A DNA stretch of 64,000 nucleotides from Kordia algicida (GTDB lineage Bacteria > Bacteroidota > Bacteroidia > Flavobacteriales > Flavobacteriaceae): the NCBI RefSeq assembly GCF_051013375.1, contig NZ_CP142125.1; one strand, given 5' to 3'. Shown one piece after another: positions 24,196-33,427 of the stretch. The notes beneath the pieces are model-generated. The model searched no databases. It was not told the origin of the DNA and saw only the letters and a program-made list of their open reading frames with translations. Numbering within the stretch: the first letter of the stretch is position 1; every line of letters begins with the position of its first letter. The translations under genes and the position numbers were made by a program.

Positions 24196-24531
24196 TTAGC
24201 GTGTTGGTTGTTGTTTTTGATGGAATAAAAGTAATCAAATTTTGGAATTAGAATGTTTAAAAGTCGAGAACTACTTGAAAATTCAAAAATGTAAAATGAT
24301 ATATTTTAAATGTGAAACGTCTAAGAATTGAAGTTGTTCTCGATACACCAAATCACAGATTTGGCACTCGAACTGACGTTTTTTAGTTTGAATTTGACGC
24401 TCTGTGATTGTGACGCACAAAAGATAGTAGTGCAAATTCCGCAGTAAAATTAGAAATTGAAGCGAATAGTACTTCGACTACGCTCAGTATACACCTGAGA
24501 TCAATTTTTGTTGACGTTGCGCCCAAAAAAA
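24196..24531. other. 336-base intergenic region with REP-like fragments
   Basis: No gene is seen. It contains CTCGATAC...CACTCGAACTGACG around a perfect CCAAATC/GATTTGG hairpin (24335-24380), and ACTTCGACTACGCTCAGTAT (24471-24490). Both are words that recur in other gaps of this window. Confidence 0.6.
24335..24380. repeat. dispersed REP-like element with hairpin
   Basis: It consists of TTCTCGATACA, a perfect 7-bp hairpin CCAAATC-ACA-GATTTGG, then CACTCGAACTGACG. Related TCGA- and CTCAGT/TTCAGT-containing words occur at 24471, 39228, 52008 and in the 49.3-50.4 kb array. Confidence 0.5.
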
Positions 24532-25602
24532 TTAAAATTCTGAAAATCGCTGATCGAAAATAAAATCGGCATCGGTGAGTGTTTTGAGGAAATCAATAAT
24601 ACGTACTTTTTCTTCGTCGGTCATGGGAATTCCGAGTGTTCCATCTGCTTGGCGAAGCGAATCATCTAAGTTTTCGAAATCGGTAATGCCACTTCGATAG
24701 TGTTCCAAAACGTCATCAAGAGTTGCAAAGCGACCATCGTGCATGTATGGAAACGTAACTTCAATATTGCGCAGATTTGGTACTTTAAATTTGTAATTAT
24801 CCGCAGGAAATCCAGTTACACGTGCGCGACCGATATCATTGTATTGCGGATCAATTGCCAGACCGTTATTTCGATACGACTGATCGGTAAATAATTCTCC
24901 CGAATGGCAAGAAGCACATTTTTGATTGAATAATTCCATGCCTTGTGTTTCGTTTTCCGTTAAGGTTACATTTCCTTCGTTGCGACGAAATTTGTCGTAT
25001 TTACTATTGGACGTTACCATCATTACCATAAACTGTGATAAGGCTTTGAGAATGTTTTCTGAGTTGATTTCACCATTTTCAAATGCTTCACGGAACAATC
25101 GTGGATATTCAGGATGTGCTTGCAATTTTGCGATGACATTCGTAAATGTCTCGTTCATTTCAACTTCGTTCGTAATAGGAATAATGGGTTGCATGTCTAG
25201 ATGAATCGCTGCACCATCCCACGTAAATTCGTTTTGAAATGCCAAGTTGTGCAACGGTTGCGCGTTTCTGCTTCCCAAAGCGCCATCAACTCCGTGACTG
25301 ATAATATGTGTGTGATGTGTAAATGCAAATTCTTGTATGTGACAAAATCCGCAGGCAACAACATTGTCGGAAGCCAAGCGACCTTCGTAGAATAAGCGTC
25401 TTCCCAATTCGAAACCTGTTTCTGTTGGCGGATTTGCTTCTAAGTCATACGTTAACGCTGGAAAATTGGAAGGTATATTAAAATCAAGCAATACGTTTTG
25501 AAATTCGCCTGCTTCTTGCGAAGGAATGTCTTCGTACGGTTCATTTTTGCAAGAAGCAAAAAGAAGCGCAACACATACGTATATGTAATAGTTGATTTTC
25601 AT
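24532..25602 (-). CDS. diheme cytochrome c peroxidase / MauG-family lipoprotein
   Basis: The start at 25602 (MKINYYIYVCVALLFASC) gives a signal with lipobox Cys18; the upstream ATG adds 13 unlikely residues. Two c-type heme sites are present: CGFCH (Cys84, Cys87, His88) and CASCH (Cys229, Cys232, His233), the layout of bacterial diheme peroxidases and MauG/MbnH. It acts in the periplasm or on the envelope. An MbnP-like gene lies 0.8 kb upstream on the same strand, so an MbnH-like role, oxidising a tryptophan of MbnP, is as likely as peroxide removal (inference). Confidence 0.88.
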   Translation of the reverse strand: MKINYYIYVCVALLFASCKNEPYEDIPSQEAGEFQNVLLDFNIPSNFPALTYDLEANPPTETGFELGRRLFYEGRLASDNVVACGFCHIQEFAFTHHTHIISHGVDGALGSRNAQPLHNLAFQNEFTWDGAAIHLDMQPIIPITNEVEMNETFTNVIAKLQAHPEYPRLFREAFENGEINSENILKALSQFMVMMVTSNSKYDKFRRNEGNVTLTENETQGMELFNQKCASCHSGELFTDQSYRNNGLAIDPQYNDIGRARVTGFPADNYKFKVPNLRNIEVTFPYMHDGRFATLDDVLEHYRSGITDFENLDDSLRQADGTLGIPMTDEEKVRIIDFLKTLTDADFIFDQRFSEF

Positions 25603-25792
25603 AGCTGTTGCTAAAATACCAAATGTATGGCGACTGAGCAAAACATACTACATTTTGTACAATGAGTTTTTATGTCATTTTTTTCCATTGGCTAACTGAA
25701 TCGCTATCGCTTTAGAGTTGATCTGTAGTTTTATACGGAAAGTTGGGTTGTTGTATTCAGAGTTTTACTTTTTTGTGTTTCCATGAAATGAA

Positions 25793-26326
25793 TTACGGTT
25801 TTTCTCTGACACCTTTTAAAATTTCGTCGGCTATTTTTGAAGCTTCTTCATCATCTGAAGTGGTGTGCAATACGGAAATATCTCCTGTAGATTCTAACAC
25901 AACTGCCAATACTTGATCGAATTTATAAACATTAGCTTCTCGTAATTTTGCCATAAGTTGCGATTTTTCAATACGAGCATGCTTTAAATTTTCATTCAAA
26001 ATAGTAGCACCTTTCATGAGTAATAAAGGATCGTTTGAGATTGTAGAACTCAACATCGGAATTTTTTTCTGTAGTGTAGAAAATATATATGTTAATACCA
26101 AAAGACTAGCAATAGCAACACTTCCGTGAACAATTGTTGTGCTTGATGTTAGTGTAGATGATATGATGCTACCAATGGCAACGGTAAACGCAAAATCATA
26201 CGCTGTAAACTTCGCAAACGACCGTAGTCCTATAATTCTCGTAAGTATGATTACTGCTATAAAAATCATCAAACTTCCCAAAAGTGTTTCCACTAATGGA
26301 TCTTTGGCATCATAAATCCAATCCAT
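25793..26326 (-). CDS. DUF421 (YetF-like) membrane protein
   Basis: The 177-residue protein has three N-terminal membrane helices (about 12-32, 42-62, 66-86) and a cytoplasmic tail. The family pattern is clear: LTRIIGLRSFAKFTAYDF and ISNDPLLLMKGATILNENLK, then the acidic DUF421 tail. Function is unknown. It sits between the MbnP-like and cytochrome peroxidase genes with gaps over 100 bases on both sides, so it may be an unrelated insertion. Confidence 0.88.
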   Translation of the reverse strand: MDWIYDAKDPLVETLLGSLMIFIAVIILTRIIGLRSFAKFTAYDFAFTVAIGSIISSTLTSSTTIVHGSVAIASLLVLTYIFSTLQKKIPMLSSTISNDPLLLMKGATILNENLKHARIEKSQLMAKLREANVYKFDQVLAVVLESTGDISVLHTTSDDEEASKIADEILKGVREKP

Positions 26327-26440
26327 AATTTTAGTTTTTTTCTATTTTTAAAATATATCCTGTGTTGTAGCTTTATAAGAAAGCTAAAGTTCTAATGTAT
26401 GGAAATTCAGACTTAGAAAAGTGCTTAATAAATAATATTT

Positions 26441-27199
26441 TTATTGTGCGCTAAACGAACTTTCTAAATTGGTTGCAACTCTTGGAGCATTTACAGGATC
26501 AACCTGAATGTCGCTTGTGTCTTCTAATTTGATTTGATTGGTGGCATCAATGATATTTTGCACAAGTGTTTGTACGTTTACCGTTGCTGTGTTTCCTGTC
26601 GCAATATTTAGTGTATTTTCTAGCGGAAGCGTTATAAATTTATAATTATCTAGCGTTTGTCCGTGACTTCCAACATGAATGACAAACGGACTTTCCGTAC
26701 CGCCTTGTGGTGTAAATGTCCCTTCAAACTTGATAAATTTGTAGCCAGCCGCCCAATTCCATAACATGCCAGCTTCTTCTGCTTTTGGGATAAAATTCAT
26801 CACGCCACCATCTAAAGGATATTTTGATTGATCGACACCAATACCAAAGCCTATTTGCGTGTAATTTCCAACGGGAATTCCTGTTAAGTTTAATGTCAAA
26901 CTACTCGGATCTGCTTCATTGATAACGAAGTAAGATTCTTCTTTTGGATATTCGAAAATTGTTCCATTATCTTGAATAAAGCGAATGTTTGAAATGATAT
27001 ATTTTAATTCGTTGGTAACGATACTTTCGTTATTTTGATTGATAAAAGCAGTTGTTCCAAGGTTTAAATCTTGATTGGCAGAAATACGATTGTCAAAGGT
27101 AATTTCTACCGCAGAAGTTTCAACTGCATTTGAATCGTCATTACACGATGATGTAAGTATTGATAGTACTATTGTGAATATATATGTGATCTTTTTCAT
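26441..27199 (-). CDS. MbnP-like lipoprotein
   Basis: A lipobox (LTSSC, Cys19) precedes a beta-sandwich domain with the family pattern: VEITFDNRI, LKYIISNIRFIQDNG, PVGNYTQIGFGIGVDQSKYP and GMLWNWAAGYKFIKFEG. The last holds Trp147 and Trp149, the region where MbnP carries the tryptophan converted to kynurenine by its MbnH partner. MbnP proteins bind copper in the periplasm. The gene follows the propeller lipoprotein gene by 8 bases. The diheme peroxidase downstream could be its modifying enzyme. Confidence 0.85.
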   Translation of the reverse strand: MKKITYIFTIVLSILTSSCNDDSNAVETSAVEITFDNRISANQDLNLGTTAFINQNNESIVTNELKYIISNIRFIQDNGTIFEYPKEESYFVINEADPSSLTLNLTGIPVGNYTQIGFGIGVDQSKYPLDGGVMNFIPKAEEAGMLWNWAAGYKFIKFEGTFTPQGGTESPFVIHVGSHGQTLDNYKFITLPLENTLNIATGNTATVNVQTLVQNIIDATNQIKLEDTSDIQVDPVNAPRVATNLESSFSAQ

Positions 27200-27207
27200 C
27201 TGTATTC

Positions 27208-28602
27208 TTATTTTATTTTGATAATGAGTGCATCTTTGATGCCTTTATTTTCTATAATGTCGCCGTCGTTACTTTGTGTGTTTCCTGCAATTACTAATTT
27301 TTCGTCAGCAGTTTCAATAATTCCGTATGCGATATCTAATTGCGAACCACCAAAGTTTTTCTCCCAAGTTAGATTGCCTGTGTCACCAATTTTTATTACC
27401 CAAAAGTCATTTTGACCATAGTTAGAAGCTACATTAACATTATTGCTTTTTGAGCTTCCCACAATAGCAAATCCGCCATCTTGCAAAGGTGTGATAGCTC
27501 TTGCAGATTCGAAGTCGCTTCCACCAAAAGTGCGTTCCCAAATTAGAGAACCATCTGTGTCAGCTATTTTAATCACCCAAAAATCAGCAGAACCTTTAAG
27601 GTTGGAAACATCGCCATCAGAACTTCTGGTATCTCCAACCGCTATATAGTTTCCATCAGTAGTTTTGGTAATGTCGTAGCCAATATCGATTCCTGTTCCT
27701 CCGTAAGATTTCTGCCAAATAAGATCGCCTGTACTATTTAGTTTTACCACCCAAAAATCATAACTTCCTTTGCTATTTGTGACATCAAAATCATCACTTT
27801 CTGAAGAACCTGCAATGATAAAATTGTTATCATTCGTTTCTAAAGTTGCATACGATCTGTCATTATTTGTTCCACCAAAATAGCGACTCCACATAATGTT
27901 TCCACTGGCATCTAGTTTATGACACCAATATTCGCCAACACCATGTTCGGGATTAGCAAAACTTCCGTTGGTGTTATTTGGTTTGCCAACACTTCCTTGT
28001 CCGCCAGAAGCGGTAATATCTAAAAACCCTGTCGTAAAGTAGCCGCCATCACTGGTTTGTATGATGTCAAAAGCTTGATCGCTTCCAGAGTAACCAAAAC
28101 TTTTTTCCCAAATTAAATTACCATTCGCGTCAAGTTTTACAATCCATTGATCGTAAAATCCACTATTTGTACTTACATCTTCATCTCCACTTCGGCTGTA
28201 TCCTGTAATGATAAATCCGTCATCAGAAGTCGTTTTGATAGCTTCTCCACGATCGTCTGCAGTTCCACCATAGGTTTTGCTCCACAATAATGTGCCATCT
28301 GCATTTAAACGAGCAACCCAATAATCATTTTGTTCTGAAGTATGATCGGTAATGTCACCATTGATGCTTTTCGTGTACCCAACAATTGCGTATCCGCCAT
28401 CAGAAGTTAAAGTGATGTCTTGTGCGGTATCTTCTTCTGTGCCACCAAGTGTTTTTATCCAATCAATTTCGCCTTGAAAACCAACTATATTGTTATTGTC
28501 GTCGTTTGTGTCTGCCGCATTTCCATCATCAGAAGAACAACTGAGAATACTAATAGATAAGAGGAGCAGGCAAAGTTTGGTTACAATTTTTTTCTTTTTC
28601 AT
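27208..28602 (-). CDS. beta-propeller-like repeat lipoprotein
   Basis: A lipobox (SILSC, Cys22) is followed by seven or so repeats of about 55-60 residues. Each reads like TSDGGYAIVGYTKS, then DYWVARLNADGTLLWSKTYGG, ending near D-x-A. This is a common Bacteroidota surface-protein repeat that should fold as a beta-propeller. No catalytic residues are seen. The gene is 9 bases downstream of a choice-of-anchor B gene and 8 upstream of the MbnP-like gene, so the three are one transcript. Confidence 0.85.
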   Translation of the reverse strand: MKKKKIVTKLCLLLLSISILSCSSDDGNAADTNDDNNNIVGFQGEIDWIKTLGGTEEDTAQDITLTSDGGYAIVGYTKSINGDITDHTSEQNDYWVARLNADGTLLWSKTYGGTADDRGEAIKTTSDDGFIITGYSRSGDEDVSTNSGFYDQWIVKLDANGNLIWEKSFGYSGSDQAFDIIQTSDGGYFTTGFLDITASGGQGSVGKPNNTNGSFANPEHGVGEYWCHKLDASGNIMWSRYFGGTNNDRSYATLETNDNNFIIAGSSESDDFDVTNSKGSYDFWVVKLNSTGDLIWQKSYGGTGIDIGYDITKTTDGNYIAVGDTRSSDGDVSNLKGSADFWVIKIADTDGSLIWERTFGGSDFESARAITPLQDGGFAIVGSSKSNNVNVASNYGQNDFWVIKIGDTGNLTWEKNFGGSQLDIAYGIIETADEKLVIAGNTQSNDGDIIENKGIKDALIIKIK

Positions 28603-28611
28603 GTAGCGTAT

Positions 28612-29868
28612 TTATTCATTATTTTTTCGAATGATAAATAATCCAGAGTTGATATCGCTGACGATAATATTTCCACTCTCAAAGTACGGATATATGTTCC
28701 ACGCGCCACTAAAAACGGCATCGTCATTTTGTGGAAAAGTATCAAAAAAACCTTCTTCTTGCATTTGACCTGTGCCAATGTTTGAAATATCTATAACGCG
28801 AATTCCTGCGGTGTAGTTTGCTAAGTAAAATGTATTTCCTTTTACATATCCGTTATGATCTATGGCAGTTGTGGGTCCTGTATAGGTCATTTTTACGGAA
28901 GGGTTGTCTAAATCTGATAAGTCAAATACAATATTTCTTGTGTTGAATCCGAAGTTGAGTTCGTCTAATTCATCTCCTAAGATGAAGTATTGTTGATCTT
29001 CTGTAAACCAACCTTGATGTGTGTAGCCAATGTTTGTGTAAGCAATGGTTGATAATTGAATTGGATTGTTTTTATCGGAAATGTCAATGATAACCACTTC
29101 ATTTGTATTACTACCAATTAATATTTCTTTTCCAACGTGTTCTGTATCGGGTCCATTATAAGTTACCACTTGTGCATCATGTGAATACGCATCGTTTGGA
29201 TAACCACCAGCAGCTACAGGATTGGTAGGATTTTGAATGTTTACAAAATGTGGTCCGCCATCAAAGGAAAACGCAGCATCATTAAATGTTTTTGCGCCAA
29301 CCGCATAGGCAAAACCGCTTTCTTCATTGATTACGATATTGTGCGCACTTCCAAAACCTTCATATCGGGCATCGGCTGTAAATGTTTGTGGCGGATTTGT
29401 AACATTGCGCAATCGTGTTAAATCAAATACTTGCATTCCATGACTTGTGGCTTCACTCACAATAAATGCGTGATTGTTATAGACTTTTATATCTCTCCAA
29501 TTACTGGCAGTACTTGCAGTAGGAAGTTTTCCAACATAAATAGGGTTTACCGGATCCGTAATATCTACAAAGGAAGCATTTTCATTAGTAGCAATCAATG
29601 CATATTCTTTTCCTGTTTGTGGATCTGTCCAACCCCAAGAATCATTTCCTTGAGAAGCACCAAATATACTTAAAGGAATGTGTGCCATTAAGTCATATCC
29701 ATCACAAGGATATTGTCCTGCAAAACCATTTTCACAGATAGTTGCTCCAGGGAAAGCTGATGAATTTGGGACACTACCAGGCGTGATAGGAGCATTGTCG
29801 TCATCCGCGCATGCGGTTATACATACTACAACCGAAATTGTAAGTAGTAATAATTTGAAATTTTTCAT
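28612..29868 (-). CDS. choice-of-anchor B family lipoprotein (LVIVD-type repeats)
   Basis: The lipobox VCITAC (Cys20) indicates lipoprotein anchoring. The body has repeats such as FVDITDPVNPIYVGKLPT, HAFIVSEATSHGMQVFDLTRLRN and IIDISDKNNPIQLSTIAYTN, the LVIVD/propeller pattern of TIGR04312-like 'choice-of-anchor B' proteins. These share a common domain but vary in anchor: this copy uses lipidation, while its neighbour uses a T9SS tail. Gaps in the cluster are 9-31 bases. Function unknown. Confidence 0.88.
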   Translation of the reverse strand: MKNFKLLLLTISVVVCITACADDDNAPITPGSVPNSSAFPGATICENGFAGQYPCDGYDLMAHIPLSIFGASQGNDSWGWTDPQTGKEYALIATNENASFVDITDPVNPIYVGKLPTASTASNWRDIKVYNNHAFIVSEATSHGMQVFDLTRLRNVTNPPQTFTADARYEGFGSAHNIVINEESGFAYAVGAKTFNDAAFSFDGGPHFVNIQNPTNPVAAGGYPNDAYSHDAQVVTYNGPDTEHVGKEILIGSNTNEVVIIDISDKNNPIQLSTIAYTNIGYTHQGWFTEDQQYFILGDELDELNFGFNTRNIVFDLSDLDNPSVKMTYTGPTTAIDHNGYVKGNTFYLANYTAGIRVIDISNIGTGQMQEEGFFDTFPQNDDAVFSGAWNIYPYFESGNIIVSDINSGLFIIRKNNE

Positions 29869-29899
29869 GCAATTTAGTTTTGGTTAATAATCGGTGTCC

Positions 29900-31330
29900 T
29901 TAATTTACGATTAATTTTTGAGATGTTGCCTCATTTATTTTTACAACATACATTCCTGAGGGTAATTTTGTAACATGTAATTGAAATAGAATTTCATTTA
30001 TGTTGGTATGTTCTAGTACTTTTTTGCCTAATATGTCAAAGACTTCTACTTTGTTGATAAGCATATTTTCCCCAGCTCTAATCATGGTATTTTCTGTAGC
30101 AGGATTTGGATACATCATAAAGTCAAAAGCTCTTGATTCTTGTGTATTTAACGTTGTGCCACTTTCTTTTATTACAAAAAGCCCTCTGTCAATATCACTT
30201 ATGATAATATTTCCACTTGCAAAGTATGGATATACGCTCCATGCACCGAAAAATGTGGTGTTATTTGATTCTGGATGCGTGTCAAAAAAACCAATTTCTG
30301 TCACATTTGAAGGATTGCTAATGTCTAAAATTCGTAAACCAGCAGTATAACTGGCTTGGTAGAGTTTGTTGCCTTTTGTGTAATAGTTATGATCGATTGC
30401 ATTTGAGTTTCCTGTAAATGACGATAGAAAGCTTGGACTGTCTAAATTTGCAAAATCAAATACCAAACCTCTGGTGTTAAAGCCAAAATCGATTTCATCT
30501 GTTTCATCGCCAAGATAAAAATAACGATGATCGTCAGAAAGCCAACCTTGATGTGTATATCCAACATCTGTGTATGAAATGGCAGAAAGTTTAACGACAG
30601 CAGTTTTGTTTGAAACATCTAAGATCACAATTTCATTTTCATTGCTAGCAATCATAATTTCTTTTCCAACATGTTCTATGTCTGGACCGTTATAAATTAC
30701 AATTTGCGCATCATGAGTGTAACCATCAGCAGCATATCCGCCAGCAGAAACAGGATTCGCAGGATCGGAAAGATCTACAAAATGTGGTCCGCCACTAAAT
30801 GTATTACAACCTACTAAATAGGCAAAGCCAGTTGCCTCATTGATGGCAATATTGTGGCAACTTCCCACATCAGTTAAAACATTATCCGCCGAAAATATTT
30901 GTGGAGGATTTGATACATTTCGCAATCGAGTTAAGTCAAAAACCTGCATTCCATGACTTCCCACATTATCGGCAACAATATATGCGTGGTTATTGTATAC
31001 TTTAATATCTCTCCAAAAATTTGAGCCTGCATTGCTGGGAAGTTCTCCTAAATATAACGGATTTACAGGATCGGTAACGTCTACAAAACAGGTTTTATCT
31101 TCAAAAGTGATTAGTGCATATTCTTTATTCGTAGTAGTGTCTGTCCAGCCCCAAATATCACTTCCATCTTCGTTGCTGAGTGTCGATTTTGGCAAGTTTG
31201 AAAGTAAGTCATATCCGTTACAAGGAAATGAACCTGCAAACCCTCCATTACAAGGAACAATTTGGGCAATTAAAGGGGAAATACTAAAAAGAGCAAGAAC
31301 AAAGAGTAGGTTTCGTGCGATAGGTGTCAT
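29900..31330 (-). CDS. choice-of-anchor B family protein with T9SS type A sorting domain
   Basis: I chose the ATG at 31330 because MTPIARNLLFVLALFSISPL ending in IAQ is a proper signal peptide. The body (FVDVTDPVNPLYLGELPSN, YIVADNVGSHGMQVFDLTRL, ILDVSNKTAVVKLSAISYTD) closely parallels the downstream lipoprotein paralogue. The C-terminal 75 residues (DFMMYPNPATENTMIRAG ... GMYVVKINEATSQKLIVN) form a type A T9SS sorting domain, so this copy is secreted through T9SS. Ligand and function unknown. Confidence 0.88.
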   Translation of the reverse strand: MTPIARNLLFVLALFSISPLIAQIVPCNGGFAGSFPCNGYDLLSNLPKSTLSNEDGSDIWGWTDTTTNKEYALITFEDKTCFVDVTDPVNPLYLGELPSNAGSNFWRDIKVYNNHAYIVADNVGSHGMQVFDLTRLRNVSNPPQIFSADNVLTDVGSCHNIAINEATGFAYLVGCNTFSGGPHFVDLSDPANPVSAGGYAADGYTHDAQIVIYNGPDIEHVGKEIMIASNENEIVILDVSNKTAVVKLSAISYTDVGYTHQGWLSDDHRYFYLGDETDEIDFGFNTRGLVFDFANLDSPSFLSSFTGNSNAIDHNYYTKGNKLYQASYTAGLRILDISNPSNVTEIGFFDTHPESNNTTFFGAWSVYPYFASGNIIISDIDRGLFVIKESGTTLNTQESRAFDFMMYPNPATENTMIRAGENMLINKVEVFDILGKKVLEHTNINEILFQLHVTKLPSGMYVVKINEATSQKLIVN

Positions 31331-31422
31331 TTTTTTGGCTAATTTTGCGTTTTTAAGTGATCGAGGCTTAAAAAAACAGTCCATAAAAATACAATTTCTA
31401 ACTTAATAAATACAACTGCAGC

Positions 31423-32478
31423 ATGTTAAAAGATAAAGATGAACAACGTACGTCATTAGCAAGTTTGGGAGAGTTTGGTTTGATAGATCATTTGACAGCA
31501 AATTTTAAGATTACACAAAGTTCTACCATAAAAGGAATTGGTGATGATGCCGCAGTTCTTGATTTTAAATCGAAAAAAGTAGTAGTTTCTACCGATTTAC
31601 TTGTTGAAGGAGTTCATTTTGATTTGAGTTACATGCCGCTAAAACACTTGGGTTATAAAGCAGTTGTGGTAAATGTGTCTGATATTTATGCCATGAATGC
31701 AACAGCGACGCAAGTAACTGTATCCATTGCTGTTTCCAATAGATTTCCGCTAGAAGCTTTGGAAGAATTGTATGCAGGAATTCAATTGGCTGCAAAAATA
31801 TATAATGTAGATGTTGTTGGTGGTGACACAACTTCTTCTACGAAAGGTTTGCTGATTAGTGTAACAGCAATAGGCGAAATTGAAGAAGAAAAAATTACTT
31901 ATAGAAACGGCGCAAAAGAGAACGATTTGTTAGTTGTAAGTGGCGATATTGGTGGCGCATTTTTAGGGTTGAAAGTATTGCAACGTGAAAAATCGGTATT
32001 TGAAGTAAATCCGAACAATCAGCCAGATTTGGATATGTATTCTTATATTATTGAACGTCAATTGAAACCAGAAGCTCGAAAAGATATTCCTGTTTTGCTG
32101 AACGATTTAGATGTGAAACCTACTGCTATGATTGATATTAGCGATGGTTTGTCGTCTGAAATTATGCATTTGTGCAAGCAATCTGAAGTTGGTTGTAATT
32201 TGTATGAAGATAAAATTCCATTAGATCCGCAAGTGATTTCTACTTGTGAAGAATTCAATCTAGATAGTACAATGGTTGCTTTGAGTGGTGGCGAAGATTA
32301 CGAATTGTTGTTTACCATCAGTCAGGAAGATTTTCCAAAAATTAAGGCAAATCCGAACTTAACCGTTATCGGACATATGACACAAGCAAGTGAAGGTATT
32401 CATTTGATTACAAGAGCAAATACTAAAATTCCATTGAAAGCACAAGGTTGGAATGCAATGGATGCTGATTCGGAATAA
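31423..32478 (+). CDS. thiL: thiamine-phosphate kinase ThiL
   Basis: ThiL phosphorylates thiamine phosphate to thiamine diphosphate. Typical AIRS/ThiL features include GIGDDAAVLD (about 42-51), STDLLVEGVHFDLSYMP, VVGGDTTSS and MIDISDGLSSEIMHL. At 351 residues it is complete and cytoplasmic. It is transcribed alone and diverges from the choice-of-anchor B cluster. No other thiamine genes are near. Confidence 0.95.
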   Translation: MLKDKDEQRTSLASLGEFGLIDHLTANFKITQSSTIKGIGDDAAVLDFKSKKVVVSTDLLVEGVHFDLSYMPLKHLGYKAVVVNVSDIYAMNATATQVTVSIAVSNRFPLEALEELYAGIQLAAKIYNVDVVGGDTTSSTKGLLISVTAIGEIEEEKITYRNGAKENDLLVVSGDIGGAFLGLKVLQREKSVFEVNPNNQPDLDMYSYIIERQLKPEARKDIPVLLNDLDVKPTAMIDISDGLSSEIMHLCKQSEVGCNLYEDKIPLDPQVISTCEEFNLDSTMVALSGGEDYELLFTISQEDFPKIKANPNLTVIGHMTQASEGIHLITRANTKIPLKAQGWNAMDADSE

Positions 32479-32529
32479 TAGGTTTTGAATATTGAATTTT
32501 AAATTAACCGTACACTAAGAAAACTTTGT

Positions 32530-32572
32530 AATTAACGTCAGTTCGCTTAAGAAATCACGTTAATTGTTTTTA
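32530..32572 (+). terminator. terminator-like hairpin after thiL
   Basis: AATTAACGT (32530-32538) and ACGTTAATT (32557-32565) pair perfectly and are followed by GTTTTTATTT. The stem is AT-rich and the loop is 18 bases, so strength is moderate. Confidence 0.55.
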
Positions 32573-32615
32573 TTTAATAGTGTATTATCAAACACTTGAA
32601 TAGCGCAAAGCGAAG

Positions 32616-33389
32616 CTAACAAACATATTTCTTGTAATACGCGTATAATTCTTCTGGTGAAGCACCTTTAGATTTTTTAATGTGAATAACTGCAAAATGA
32701 TACTGTAATTTCCAAGTTCCTTGTTCACGATATTTTCTGGCAGAAGTCACAACACTTTTTGGAATTACAGTAAATTCTTCTTGTTCATATAAACGATGAA
32801 TAAATTCGCAATCTTCATAAATAGGATAACTTTCATTATAACCTTCTAATTCGTGAAACAACGATTTTCTCACAAATAATGATTGATCGCCACCGCGACA
32901 CCAATTCACATTAAAACGTGTAAAAAATTGTGAAACGATTAGCACAGGATGTAAATAATCAAATTTCATTCGGAAGCAACCAGCTTGATATCCTTCGGTT
33001 ACTTTTTTAAGAATAAATTCGTCAAAATGTTTTGGTGGAAATGTATCTGCATGCAAAAAATACAAGATATTTCCAGTGGCTTTTTGTGCGCCAAAATTCA
33101 TTTGCTTAGCTCGTCCTTTTTTGGAAGAAAATAATTGAATCGTAATATTTTCCTCTTTCATTTCAAACAAACCGTCTACACATCTTTTTGCATTTGGATG
33201 ATGCCATTTTTCAAAATTGACAATAAATTCGGAGATAATTTTTACGGTGTTATCTGTACTTCCGCCATCAATCAACAGAATTTCATGATGTGTATATTTT
33301 ACGCGCTCCAACAGCGTTTGTAAGAGTAAAGTAATATTCTCAGCTTCATTGAGAATTGGTACAATGATAGAAATTTTATGGAGCTTCAT
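32616..33389 (-). CDS. family 2 glycosyltransferase, TIGR04283 (arsenosugar-type)
   Basis: The GT-A fold opens with ISIIVPILNEAENITLLLQT and ILLIDGGSTDNT. Later GRAKQMNFGAQKATGNILYFLHADT carries the metal-binding HAD motif, and RGGDQSLFVRK the acceptor loop. The pattern matches TIGR04283 proteins, often found with arsenosugar biosynthesis genes. Here no arsM or radical SAM partner is near, only a DUF547 gene 38 bases upstream, so the arsenosugar link is tentative. Confidence 0.85.
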   Translation of the reverse strand: MKLHKISIIVPILNEAENITLLLQTLLERVKYTHHEILLIDGGSTDNTVKIISEFIVNFEKWHHPNAKRCVDGLFEMKEENITIQLFSSKKGRAKQMNFGAQKATGNILYFLHADTFPPKHFDEFILKKVTEGYQAGCFRMKFDYLHPVLIVSQFFTRFNVNWCRGGDQSLFVRKSLFHELEGYNESYPIYEDCEFIHRLYEQEEFTVIPKSVVTSARKYREQGTWKLQYHFAVIHIKKSKGASPEELYAYYKKYVC

Positions 33390-33427
33390 TTCTTAATATA
33401 CGTAAATAGGAGCGTGGCGGTTTTTGT

